A DNA stretch of 64,000 bases from NCBI GenBank assembly GCA_021904315.1, contig CM038920.1, forward strand, positions 620,001-684,000, given 5' to 3'. This document shows, one piece after another, positions 1 through 11,600 of this stretch. The notes beneath the pieces were generated by a model, which worked only from the letters and a program-made list of their open reading frames with translations, made no database searches and had not been told where the DNA came from. A program made the position numbers and the translations under genes. The first letter of the stretch is position 1, and each line of letters starts with the position of its first letter. Source of the DNA: Sphagnum magellanicum (Eukaryota > Streptophyta > Sphagnopsida > Sphagnales > Sphagnaceae).

Positions 1-850
1 TTATGGCTAAAGTGAAAATGGTTTAAATAGTTATGGCAAAATTGACGATGGCTAAATTAAAAATGGTTCAACTAACTATGAATAAATAAATCTAACTAAA
101 ACAACAATTAATAAAGTTAATTTGGCTAAATTAATTAATGAATAAATATATTATGGAAAAACCTATTATGAAAAAATTAATAATGGCTAAAATTAACATG
201 AATCAAATAATTATTATTCAAATAAAAATGATGAAAATAATTATGGAAAAATTAACCATGGCTAAACTAGAAATGGTTAAGCTAAACATGCATAAACAAA
301 TTTGGCTAAATTAACCACTGATAAAATTAATATGACTAAACTAAATAATGAATAAATGTTTTTTTAATATGCAAAAAAAAATTATGGCTAAAATAAAAAT
401 GGTTAAAATAATTATGGAAAAATTAATCATGGTTAAACTAAAAATGGTTAAACCAACCATGAGTAAATAAATTTGGTTAAACTAACCAATAATAAAGTTA
501 ATATTGTTAAATTAACTAAGGAATAAATATATATGGGTAAAATAAAAATGTTCAAAATAAATATGACAATACCAACGATGGCTAAATTAACAACATTTAA
601 AAATTAATTATGGGTATATTAATTATGGTTAAGTTTTTAAGGTAAAATAATAATATGATAAAAATAAAAATAACTAATTGAATTATGCTTATAGTAACCA
701 TGGTTAAATTCATTATGGCAAGACCAACAATGGCCCAATTAGTAATGGTTAAATTAATTATGTTAAACCAATTATCATGGCTAAACATACTATAGTTAAA
801 CCAACTATTGTTAAATTGACCATGGTTAGATTAATTATAGTTAATTTTAA
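1..850. repeat. Degenerate AT-rich satellite array
   Basis: The stretch is built from short units resembling ATGGCTAAATTAA or ATGGTTAAACTAA, repeating about every 15-17 bases. A longer period is visible: a block beginning TTATGGAAAAATTAA near 240 recurs near 411 with the same order of following units, and a related block starts near 31. The array runs off the left edge of the window and decays after about 850. It has no coding potential; a 63-codon minus-strand frame inside it is simply repeat sequence. Confidence 0.7.
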
Positions 851-1899
851 TTTTAATTAAAATTTTCAGAGGTAGTTGAACCATAATTAATTTCAGCATA
901 GTCAATTTAACCATTGTTAAATAAACCCCATATATATAATTAATTTAACCATAATTAATTTGGTCATGATTCATTTAGTTATGATTAGTTAATTTTTATA
1001 TTTTCCAACTTTTTTTAGTTGGTCAAACATAATCAAAATGTTACATGTAATCTCAAGATACCTAACTAATATTGGAATTTGTAATTGGCCCTTTTGATTA
1101 GGCCACTAACTAATTTGATTAAATGGTATTTTAAAGTCCAATTTGACTACATGTTCGATTTGACTAATTGTAAAATTGGTCACTTTAGTGAAATTGATTA
1201 ATCAAAAGATACCCATTGTCATTCAAACCTTTGGACTTTAGTCAAAAATACATGTCCTTTAATAAAAAAGACCCATTTGGTCAAGTTGGTTAGTTTGAAA
1301 AAATAGGAATTATAATAATGGGAAGAAAACTTCATGGACAACATCTATATGTAGTACAAATTCTATTAGGCTTTGAAGCAAGAAGTTCCACTATCGAGGT
1401 CATCAAGCTCATGGATGAACTTTCCACTTTTGGTATATGCTCCCTTTTCCTTCACAGGAAGGAAAGTCTGCACAGGCAAAATTTTTGGCATCAAGGCGTC
1501 TTTTAACCTAGGTCTTCGTCTATGACTATCCATTTTTGGAATAATAGAGGTTGTATAAGCTAGAACTCAACCTAGATGTGATTCGACTCATTCTATGACT
1601 ACTTTTGTGTGGTGGAATGGCATGTTTAAATATCTTCGATGGTGGAGTATGAACAAATCTGTACGTAGTATGTTCTTGCAAATCTTAAATCTATTTCCAT
1701 GTTTTGTTAGCCACTTCAAAGTCTGAATTAATATTGATGCAATGTACATGAAAAAAAAGTTTAAGTTCTTGAACTTGTTTCCATGGATTTCATTGACAAG
1801 GTGAAAGAAATTGCAATGATTAGTCTATTGGTTTTGTATAATACAAACCTAGTGCCCCTTGTAATTTGTGCTCTGCCTTTGCTTGCAAATGCCAAATAG
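851..1899. other. AT-rich stretch without a recognised gene
   Basis: AT-rich sequence with recurring TTTGACTAA/TTGGTCA-like words. The plus-strand frame from 1318 is only 62 codons and resembles no family I know. I see no supportable gene or RNA here. Confidence 0.5.
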
Positions 1900-3790
1900 C
1901 AGGGGTCTAGTGCAAAAGAAGAACTATAAAAACAGGAAATATTTGTCCCTACAAGAAGGAAGAAAACCAAGAGGAAACATGCTTATGGGGTTGTTATTAA
2001 AGAGATAAGCACGAGAATGAGTAACATTCCTATTTCGATACCAAGAAGATCTCAGTTTCATGTGGTTAGAATGAAGAAAATGATAGATGATGAACACTTC
2101 TCGAGTGATATATTAACAAGACTTGACATTTCCTTTGCGGAACTGTTGTAGATGACCATTACAATTAGGGAGGATGATGTTAAGGATTTCAATGATGACA
2201 ATATTGGTATGAAGATGAACAAACAAGTTCTTCTTGAAAAGTTGAGCCCATCTAAAGCTAGATTAAACTATGATTAATAACTCTCTTCATTAGGCATTGT
2301 ATAATTCTTTTAAATTATGAATACATTTACATATGATATTTTTTTCTTAGTTTAATTTTAAAAAGTAGATTGCATTGGTTGCCGGATATTTTGCATTTGG
2401 TGACCAATCAGATGTTTCTATGATGTTTTTATAATGGCCACTAGATACAATAATCTATTTGGTGGCCACCAAATATGTCGATCTAGTGGCAACCATATAC
2501 AACGATTTCGTGGCCACTAGATCGACCTATATGATGGCCATTGGATATAAGCATTTGGTGGCCACTAGACATGTAGGTGGTTGAAGAATTAAAATTATAC
2601 AATTGTAGAGAATTTGATTCCCTTTTCAACATTTTTTTTTTGAAGTTTTTTTTTTTTTTCACTTGGTTTCTTTAAAATTCTAGTTTGGTTGCATTCTCAC
2701 GCTTTTCTACTTTTTATTTGTAGGTGAAGGTGCATTTGGGTTTGATGATTTTAATGTCTACACATCTGAGGAATTGAATGATTGGGACAAGCTTGGGTTT
2801 ATTTTTGGCCTTGGTGGAATTTGAAAGATGGTTGTTTAGTTGTTGGGACAATTAGATGGGAATGAATTGCATTGGGGAAGGCATGCGAAAAAACAAGAAA
2901 GGCATAGATCAATGTCATCTTTAGTCTAGCCTCGTTGAGGTTTTGTGTCCCCACCTCACTTTTCACTTTTATCTTTCCCATCCTTCTAGCATTCGGTCCT
3001 AACATAGTTGCATTCAACCCTTATGGGATTTGATGGGGTCGGAACATATACATGTCTAAGATTTTTCCATGAATTTGCCAAGGAAAATGAAGGAAAGAGC
3101 TTGTTCTCGAAGTATTCAAATCTCCTCTTGCTATAGATGCAAAGGACGTGGAGGTGAGTATTTTGCATGTGATTTTTGATTTGAAAGGGGTCTTTGTTGG
3201 GAAGGACTATTTTAGAATTAATCACCTCCTCCCTCCATTGTTTAACTTAGCTTGAGGTCCTACCTTACTAGGTAAGAATGTTGTACCTAGGCCAACTTTG
3301 AAATAATTATTCTTTAGGTGTTTAAAATAGTTTATCATCTATATATGGACGTTTACTTCACTTGCCAAGATGAATGCCTACTTGAAAAAAATAGCAAAAA
3401 AAATGGGTATTGAGATTGACCCGCAAAGGATTATGGGTCGAGATCTTTGCAAAATTAATAAACATTTTTTATAGTTTCCCATCAAAATAGGCCATTATCG
3501 TGTTGATCGTCTCACTCATAATAAATTAATTTATCATAAGAACCTTTTTGATTTCTTCCTTAGGTATCCTAATACTCACCTTGGGAATACATTATTGGTA
3601 GACAATATGCCTTATAGAACCTACCTAAGTCTGCCTTTTAATGCAATTTTTGTTAAGTTTTATGAATACACACCGAAAAAGGAAAATTATCAAATGAAGA
3701 CTCTTTTCCCATACTTAGAGTTCCTTCATTATTTTGGGTTTAGTGTTCCCACCTTTGTGGAGCTCTATCCTTTCACCTTATGGGGTGGTG
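1900..3790 (+). pseudogene. Decayed FCP1/NIF-type phosphatase-like gene, copy 1
   Basis: Protein-like stretches are spread over several frames with stops. At 1945-2155 a basic stretch (PTRRKKTKRKHAYG) leads into SQFHVVRMKKMIDDEHF. At 3151-3225 the frame reads VIFDLKGVFVGKDYF, resembling the first catalytic motif region of FCP1/NIF (HAD superfamily) phosphatases. At 3520-3780 it reads IYHKNLFDFFLRYPNTH, GNTLLVDNMPYRTY, then a segment ending FSVPTFVELYPF, matching the later part of the same domain. In-frame stops and frame changes are frequent, so it is not functional. No introns are evident, so a processed origin is possible but unproven. The 3' end abuts a SINE head. Family assignment is from memory of the motifs. 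Confidence 0.55.
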
Positions 3791-3990
3791 GTGCAATGGT
3801 TAAGGACTTGTCTCCTCAATGTGGAGGTGAGGAGTTCAAGTCCCACACTTGCAACCTAGGTTATTTAGGTGACCTAACTTGGTAGCTTAGGTTGTAAAGC
3901 CTATTAGACCACCTAGCTTAGGCTACTTGGCCTAACCTAAGTGGCTTGGTTTAGCCTAGGTGGCTAAGCTAGGTATTTTAGCCTAGGCTT
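3785..3990 (+). mobile_element. tRNA-derived SINE (head plus body)
   Basis: Two internal RNA polymerase III promoter motifs are present at tRNA spacing: a box A-like GGTGCAATGGTTAAGG at about 3790-3805 and a box B-like GAGTTCAAGTCC at about 3832-3843. Between them is a short self-complementary CTCC...GGAG stretch, as in a tRNA-like head. A body rich in CCTAGG/AAGCTAGG palindromic words follows, then an AAATAAATAAATA stretch near 4012-4023 that could be a tail remnant. The head is well supported. The 3' boundary and target duplications were not resolved. Confidence 0.6.
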
Positions 3991-4369
3991 AGGACATAGG
4001 GTTGGTAGGTAAATAAATAAATATTTTTTGCCATTAATTATTAGATTTATTGATGAGGTAGGTAGGTTAAGGTAAGGTAGAGTAGGGTAGGTAGGGTAAT
4101 TAATTAATTAATATTTTCATATTTATTTTAAATAAAATAATTTAATTTCTGGTTGTTGTCCAAACTATATTATTGTCATGGTGGTTTTATAAAAAAAACC
4201 TAGTAAAAAAAACCTAGTCAACAAAACCAACTAAAAAGACCTAATCAAAATGGTCAGGTCCAAATCGACTTGTCCAAAATGGCACATTGGTCAAGTTGGA
4301 CATGGGGACAAAAAAACATATGGGGGGTGGTTTTGACCAAAATTCTTGGTTAAAAAAGTTGAGATTTTT
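3991..4369. repeat. Simple-sequence and AT-rich spacer
   Basis: Contains a GGTAGG/GGTAAGGTAG microsatellite-like run at about 4058-4100, followed by TTAATTAATTAAT. The rest is AT-rich with no open frame worth calling. Confidence 0.5.
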
Positions 4370-5400
4370 TTATAGAGGAAGATGATGTTAGGTTTTGGAT
4401 GTTGTTCAAAAAATGCACCATGGCCTATTTCGTTAGTTTCTATAGAAATCACTCGACATTTGTAGTAAGTAGTCCAAATATTCTCTTTTGCTCCTTCATT
4501 CTAATGTTTTTTTGGATTTTCCAATCTCATTGATTTATATGGTCAATTTATTTCTAGAATTTCACAACTACTATTTGTTAGGTTTTTTTAGATTATCTGT
4601 GTGTTGTTTCTTGAGGAGGTGGAAGATAAGGAGTCGCAAAATTCATGTGCGATTGATGAGATTCATTGACTTCAGATTTTGACTCCCAAATGCTTCCGGT
4701 GGAAGATGTGGAGTCACCAAATTCATTCACAGCTAATATTCCATTGACTTTGGGTTTCAACTTTGAAGTGCCTTGTTCACTTGCAGTGGAGGTGAGTCCA
4801 TTTCATGTGATTTTCAATTTGAATGAAGTTTTAATTGCAACATGGTTCATTAGGGGTTTTCGCACCATCATTTGCCATCTTGGATTGAAGGAATTCCTAG
4901 AGAAATGCCTTGCTCAATTCCATGTGTATATTTGGTTCATAGCCCAACATCACAATATTTATAATTATTTGGATTAAATCTGGCACAAAACACAAATATC
5001 TATACATGTTTCTAAAGTGTTTCATAAAGAGTTTTACATGCAAAAAATGCATTTTGTGTTGGATACCTAACAAACCAATTTTCCACAAGAACCTTGAGGT
5101 TTTCTTTTCTATTTATCCTTACACTCACACTAGCAACATGTTGTTCATAGACGATATGCCATGCAAAAGCATGTTTAATGTCCCTTATGGTGCCATTTTT
5201 TTGGAGTAATTTGACAACCTTTGTGGGGGAGGATCAATATTTGTTGGGGTTTGTTTTCCTTTATTGGAAAATCTTCATTCATTCGGATATGGTGTTCCCA
5301 TCTTTGTTGAACACAATCCTTTTGGTAGGATTAGATGTATTGATCGAGATAATCCATGACTTTTTAAAATGTTATTTGTGAAATGTAGTTGGATTTGCCA
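4370..5400 (+). pseudogene. Decayed FCP1/NIF-type phosphatase-like gene, copy 2
   Basis: One frame at 4795-4975 reads FHVIFNLNEVLIATWF and later LKEFLEKCLAQFHVYIW, then AQHHNIYNYLD. This is the N-terminal half of an FCP1/NIF domain; the DxD nucleophile motif reads N-L-N, so the catalytic acids are lost. At 5070-5205 another frame reads KPIFHKNLEVFF and NMLFIDDMPCKSMFNVPYG, parallel to copy 1. At 5320-5390 FGRIRCIDRDNP is followed by a stop and then LFKMLFVKCS. Upstream, a GTGGAAGAT...GAGTC segment at about 4618-4680 is repeated about 80 bases on. Stops and frame changes make it a pseudogene. Confidence 0.6.
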
Positions 5401-5929
5401 ACCCACTTTTTGTAACAATATGAAATTGAAATAGAAATAGAAATAAAGAATACTTTATTAATCGTTCATCCTCAAAAAAACATTTGTTTGAATATTTCAA
5501 GACTATTTTTTTGATAAAATTTATTAATAATATTTAATTTTGTTGCTTGAAAGTTGTTTGTATTTTTTATTTTTAAGGCATTTTGGTTTTGGCTTGCTAG
5601 GCTTTGGGTTGGACTTCCTACTCTTGCCACCATTTGGTGGCTGCCAGGTCTTCTCCTTCATATACCTAGTGGCCGCTAGGTGCTTTCTTTCATCCACTTA
5701 GTGGTTGTTAGGTCGTGATTTGTGTGTTTTTAATCCATGTTCTTACCTAATATTCGGTCAAAATTATCCTTCCATATTTTGGATATAAACTTAATTCTCG
5801 TAAATTTTGTGTTGGACTAACATCTTGTATGACAAGGATCAAGGCTTGTACTCATTCTTGAATTTATCTTTGTTCTAACATTTCTTCTTTTTGCATGATG
5901 TTTATCTTTTTAATGCAAAGATGTAGATT

Positions 5930-6560
5930 TGAACTTTTCGACCTTGATGTGGCACAACTAAAAAAGTTCCTCATTTTCAATGTCAATGGTGTCTTTTGTT
6001 ACTTTCCAAAGTGTGCCCATTTTGAAGGGGATCAACAAAAGATCGGAAAAAACTTAAACATGTCCAAGTTGGAAATTCATGCAAGAGTATAGGATTTCCT
6101 TTCGCATGCATTTGAACATTTTTACATTGCTATTTGGTTGTATATGTTGTTTGAAGATGTCCTTGAAATTCTACTTTTGTTGATGCCCAAAACTTTCTTC
6201 GATTAATTTGTGTTTGTTTGGGGATGTGAATAATGCATTGCAACAACGGGTTAGCACACATGCTTAGTTTATTACTATTTGAAGGACTTGGATCAAGTTC
6301 ACCTTGCTTGTAGAAGTTTACCTTATGGGCACAAGGATTAAACATTATTCATTGATGAAGAGCCTAGCAAGGCCTTTCAAAATCCAAAATGGAACGGATT
6401 TTTCCTTGAACCATTCAGAGGACATGAATTATCCAAAAACACAGTGCAATGGTTAGACTTTACATCTTGGTTGTGGCCACTGTTAAAAGGTTTGCCTTGT
6501 GCAAAGACAGTTTATGCCCATTTCGTAATCATTATGTAGTTTTTGAAGTTGTCGTTTAGT
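5930..6560 (+). pseudogene. Decayed FCP1/NIF-related fragment, copy 3
   Basis: An initial frame reads LKKFLIFNVNGVFCYFPKC, comparable to the VIFDLNGVL-type first motif of copies 1 and 2. Further on come DFLSHAFEHFYIAIWLYML and, at about 6340-6400, TLFIDEEPSKAFQNPKW, comparable to LFIDDMPCKSMFN in copy 2. The order of segments is therefore that of the same domain family, but the sequence is clearly diverged from the other two copies, so it is an older or different family member. Several stops interrupt it. Function is lost; the family call is by motif only. Confidence 0.5.
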
Positions 6561-9500
6561 TTTCAATATTTGTTTTATTCTTGGTTCAAGTAGTTTGAAG
6601 GAAATTCAAACAAGGATCTAGCAACATTGTAACTTCCTTTAGGTGATGTCCTAAGTACACCCTAAACTCATCCTTGTTTCAGTTATGTCTTCCATGTTTG
6701 TTTAGTTATTTGTTTTTAATTTAGTTTTTGACTAATGTTTGTAGTTTTGGGGAAATTTCAATTATTTATTTCTACTTGTAGTGGATTTTAGTTTTTGTTT
6801 GTAGACTGCATGAAGGCATTTGCAATTCTAACTAATAGAAAGTCTTATTATCGAATGATTTTTCTTTTTGAAAAAGCGAAGGATGTAGTTGCATATTTGG
6901 CTTTTTGTTTGAAAGGTTAAATAATTCCTTAAGTTTTGGTTATTTGTAAAGTGGAATTTCAGTTTCAGTAATTCATATTCCAAATTCCTATATGGATGGT
7001 GAGATGGTTTTGATACTCAATGTATTTGTATGAAATCAATAAATTGATAATAATTGTTTTTTGTGAACTTGAGGTTTACTTGGTTGTTGACTTTAATGAG
7101 TGAAATTCATATTTCATATTTCATAAGAAGCAAATTCTTCCTATTCAAGGTTACATGTTGAATGTATATGTCTTTGTACGTTTCCAATTAGGTCTAATAT
7201 ACTCATTGGTGGCCACTAGATGATTTTATCTTTTAATAAATAATTTTTTTGAATTGTTCAGTGCCCTATAAGCTTTTTTGTTCAATGGTCCACCAATGGT
7301 TTATGAAATACAATAACTTTAGGTATTGTAAATTCTTTTGTTGATACTTTATAAAATTCATTTGCATAAATCTAGTAGATATTTCAAATTGTGTTTTTTG
7401 ATTTTGCCACTGAATTGTTCACTTGATGATATTATGCAATGTTTTAATGTTGCACTCATCTTTTTGTAATCGTCTAATTCTGAAAATTTGGTGGCCACTA
7501 GGTTTATCCATTGTTATGAATGTTAATTTTTCTCATGGTGAAAAAAATTTCTTATGCAAATTTGTTGTTTCAATATTTTGTTTGGTGCCGACCAAGTTGA
7601 ATTTGTTACTTTATTTATCTTTAAACTCTCAAAATTCATTTTTTTAATTTTTTGATTTTTTCAAAGTTCATAATTAATACAATATGTGTTATACATTTTG
7701 TTTTGATGAATTAAAAAAATTAGTAAATAAAATTCTTATGAAAAAAATTAAAATTATATCTTCACATAATAATATAATGCAACATTATTTCTAGGTCATA
7801 ATAATTAAAAGAATTTAAAAATCAATTTGAACAACACCATTTTAAAAATATTTTACCATTAAAGTTTAGTTTTTAACATCATTAAAAATTTCAAATTCGT
7901 AATGTGGTTCACAAACACTATTGAAACTATGTGCAATCACATGCTTTAATATATATCTTCAAGTTTAATAAAAAATTAAAAATCGTTTCACTTTGTAAAA
8001 AATTAAAAAAAAAGTTTTTCCAATACAATCTTAATCTTACAAATATTATAATTGAACAAATGGGTGAAAACACTCTACAATGACCTTGCTTTGGGGCATT
8101 TTGGGTTTAATATTATAATATATATAGTATAATTTTTCCAAAAACATTGTACATTTGATTTTGGGTATCAATTTTGGTTTGGGCCTTACAATGACTATTT
8201 ACATAAAAAATTGTCATGTAATATTATTTTTAAGAAATAATAAATTTCATTATCTATATTAAAAGATCCATGAGCATATTTATAATATACATTGGTATAA
8301 TAGGGCCATAGTCTCATTTTGATTGCATTAACTTTAGGGCTTCATTAGGCATTAAATAATCAATTTTAATGAAATAAAAAATGACCCACCTAACCATGCT
8401 TACCATCTTTTATGTGTGTGATTATTTGTCAAAACTTCAATTTACCACACATTTATTGCATCCTTGCTAGAAAACTTCATTTTTTGAAATGAAAATTTTA
8501 AAATTAGTCACATGGTATCCAAACATGGTTCATATTATGTGAAATGACATAATTCAATATATTTTCAAATTTCATAAAGACTAAAAATCATTTAAACTAT
8601 TTAAAAAATATATATTTGTTTTTGAATACATACGTACATTACATTCGTTTTCACAAATATACTTCAATATCTCATTTTATGAAATGAAATGAAATAGTTT
8701 TTCTAAAAATCTTTTGTCTAAGTTATATTCTAACATAATATGCAAAAATATTGTGAAAATCTTTTAAAAGTTTAAAATGAGATGCACTCAAACATGCACA
8801 TCCCTAGAAAATAATGCAATATGACACCCCCAAAGGAGGTCACTATAATGTGTTTTCACCCAAATATATTTTAACATCACATAATATGAAATAAAAATAA
8901 TAAAATTTTCAGCATTGAATTGACTTCAGCATGTGAGTAATGAGTTATCACAATATTCAAAAAACATGAAATCTTTTCTAATATTGACATTGTTGAAGTT
9001 CAAAAAAAAGTATCACACATGAAAAAAATATAAAATGACACAAAAGGAGGAGTCCTCTGTAACTAGTGTCCTTTCACCCCCTTGATAGATCATTGTTATC
9101 TCAACAATATTACCCAACTTAATTCCCTTACAAATTATCCTTTTGCATACAGAGGGTGGGATGCTCCAAAAGATGTTGGAACTCTGCTCTCATCTAACCA
9201 AGTGGATCTGATTGACCTAAGGTAGTTACTGGGATGCCAAGTTATAATAAGTAATATCACGTAAAACACCGCCAAAAGAATTCTAGTGTATTTGGAGGCA
9301 CATTATCCAGGCTCATGATTTTTCCTTTGCAAAAGGGGAAGGTGTTTTACTTCTAGAAAGGCAGGCATAGTATTTTTCTAGCAACTGCTTCATTAGTTGG
9401 GAGCTCAAAGGGCCCACTGCAACATGATGTATGTACAGGAGAGGCTCTACAAGTGGAGGCTCCAGCAGTTGGTCTGTGTAGCTACTATTGAATACACCTT

Positions 9501-10199
9501 CACCAAGGATCCTTATAATTTAATGAGGACAGCAGATGGTTCTAGATGTGAGATTGGAGGCGAGTATTTATGAACAATTTCTCCTTCTAATTTGGAAATC
9601 AATGGTGGGTCTCATCTGTATAAATGGCATAGATTTATGTCAAAGACAAACTAGCTTGCAATGTAAGCTCAGTATGTCATGGCTTCACATATAATTACTG
9701 ATCCCAACCAACTTAGGACATTACCCACTTGCACATGATGCATGTTTCAGGTCCTTGGACAGTCATTCAAAATGGTTGTTAGATAAAAGAACTTAGTGGG
9801 AAGAAGCTTCCACAGTCACTACATATGAGTCATGATTGGAAATGGGTCCACCAAGTGGGAAATGGTCGGTGATGAAAAATGGACAGTAAAGCGTGGTCGG
9901 TGGTGAAATTGAAGGGTTGTAACTTGTGGCACGAAATTTAGTGGTGGTTTTGTTCCATCTGTCAGCTTCTGCTCAGACACTCTGCGACAACCACAATGGG
10001 GTATTCAGACTTCTTGTCCCCTCCAAATAATACGTGTAATCTCTCAATAAGAAACAACGGGGAGTCTGAGAACTACTCATGGCCACGGCAATTTCTAAAG
10101 ACTTGAAAGATTTATATTTCTTTCTATAAGAATCCTGGTCGGTGGGCAATTGGTCGGTTCTTTCATTGAATCAGATAGAACCTGGCAATGCTAATGGAG
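6561..10199. other. AT-rich non-coding stretch
   Basis: No gene is supported. The sequence is AT-rich to about 9050 and more balanced afterwards. The palindromic word GGTGGCCACTAG occurs at 7208 and 7490, as it does in several forms near 2450-2580 and 5640-5690. The plus-strand frame at 7423-7647 is 74 codons and resembles no family I know. Confidence 0.5.
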
Positions 10200-11600
10200 G
10201 ATCATGGACACCCGAAAACCCCTCTCAACCCTCTTTTCTCCCTCCAATCCGCCATGGGCCCCCACGACCTTGGTTGTAAGTGGCTGTGTCCTTTAATATA
10301 CCTGTGATATCAACGGGCAGCTGGAATATCGACAAACTAAGAACTGAGACAGATATAAACGCAGCTGCAGACTGATCCATACTCAACTTACACTCAGTAC
10401 CTGTCCTGAATTCGAGAAATTATTAGAGGACCGTGTACTATTCATCCCAACCCATGAGCAGGACCTGTATATATAGTCTACTCGCTGCGCTGTTGGTTAC
10501 CGCACTTTTGTTCTAGTATATATCGTTCATGATCCAGACGTAGTGCAGCAGTGTAAGACAGCTCCCCTGAGCTGCAGATCGTTTCTTTCATGAGTATAAT
10601 ATGCAACCACATGAGCAGTTTGTAGGAGTAGCAGCTCCTCGTCTGATTGAATTTTGTGTGTTTCGCTCATGGGTTAGTGTGACATTTGAGTTTATATGCA
10701 CGGTCCAATTTGATAGTTAAGTTTGTAAGCTTGTGCCTTAAATGTGTTCTCTCATTGCCTGCAGGCGACAGCATGTGGAATTGAGTTGGACTACCACATA
10801 TGTAGCCAGTAATTGTTGCATAGTAGCCAGTAATTGTTGCATATCAAGCATGCAGATTTCTGATATCATTGTAGCTGCTTTGCTAGCATGCTCAATGAAA
10901 GCTCTCCGGAAAATAACATTCAAATGACTTGTTTTTTGAGAGTAGTAGCGAATATATAGTCGCTTATATATATATCCACATATGACACATTAATATTTGT
11001 TGCGGATTCTAATATATTCTTCAGTAGTTGTCAATTTATAGCTATCCCAGTTTCCTCTTTCAAGCATGTGTTGGTTCTATATAGTCTTCAGTGGTTGTCA
11101 AATATTATGGCTATCCTGGTTACAATATGAGCAATGGATGTTCACGAGAGTGAGATCCTGAGAACCATATGTTATATACTATAGAGTCGGGAGAAGTTGT
11201 ACTAGATCAACTGCATTACTCACTTGTCCCTCTCAACTGGTTTCTTGCTTTCCCTCTTCATTTAAGTCTGCAGTGCAATGAGTTTATGATTAGGTTTACA
11301 GCATTGTGTGGTAGCCCATCATTGTTGCTAGCAATGAATGCTGTCCTGAATAGATCTAGTAATTATGCCTAGTAGTCTTCAGAAGTCTGAAGCTGCAACT
11401 TTTCAGTCTCAATACGCATTCACTTGTCCCAGGCCTTATTTGTTGCTTGTACTGTAAGTGTTCAGCTGCCTCCATGGTTATCATTATCGTCAATGTATCG
11501 ATCTTTCAAAGGATACAAATATTGGTGTTGAATGGCGTTTGATGCAAGCATTGGAAGAAATTGATCAGAAGGTTGTTTTTTATTTGTTATGGTACTGTTC
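10200..11600 (+). other. Moderate-GC stretch with a TATA-like site; no coding gene seen
   Basis: Base composition rises relative to both flanks. A TATATATAG sequence at about 10468-10477 is placed as a core promoter element would be, with mixed GC sequence downstream, including a small perfect hairpin (CAGCTC-CCCT-GAGCTG) near 10560-10576. A splice-acceptor-like GCCTGCAG follows near 10764. Open frames are at most about 67 codons and unrecognised. A non-coding transcript is possible but is inference only. Confidence 0.3.
10802..10843. repeat. 21-bp perfect tandem duplication
   Basis: The unit GTAGCCAGTAATTGTTGCAT plus A is repeated exactly twice. Because 21 is a multiple of three, the duplication appears as a repeated peptide in the frames crossing it, but none of those frames looks like a real gene. 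Confidence 0.9.

Noticed and set aside
10560-10576. Small CAGCTC-CCCT-GAGCTG hairpin as a possible miRNA precursor
   Set aside because: Only six base pairs; far too short for a plant miRNA foldback, and no known miRNA sequence is present.
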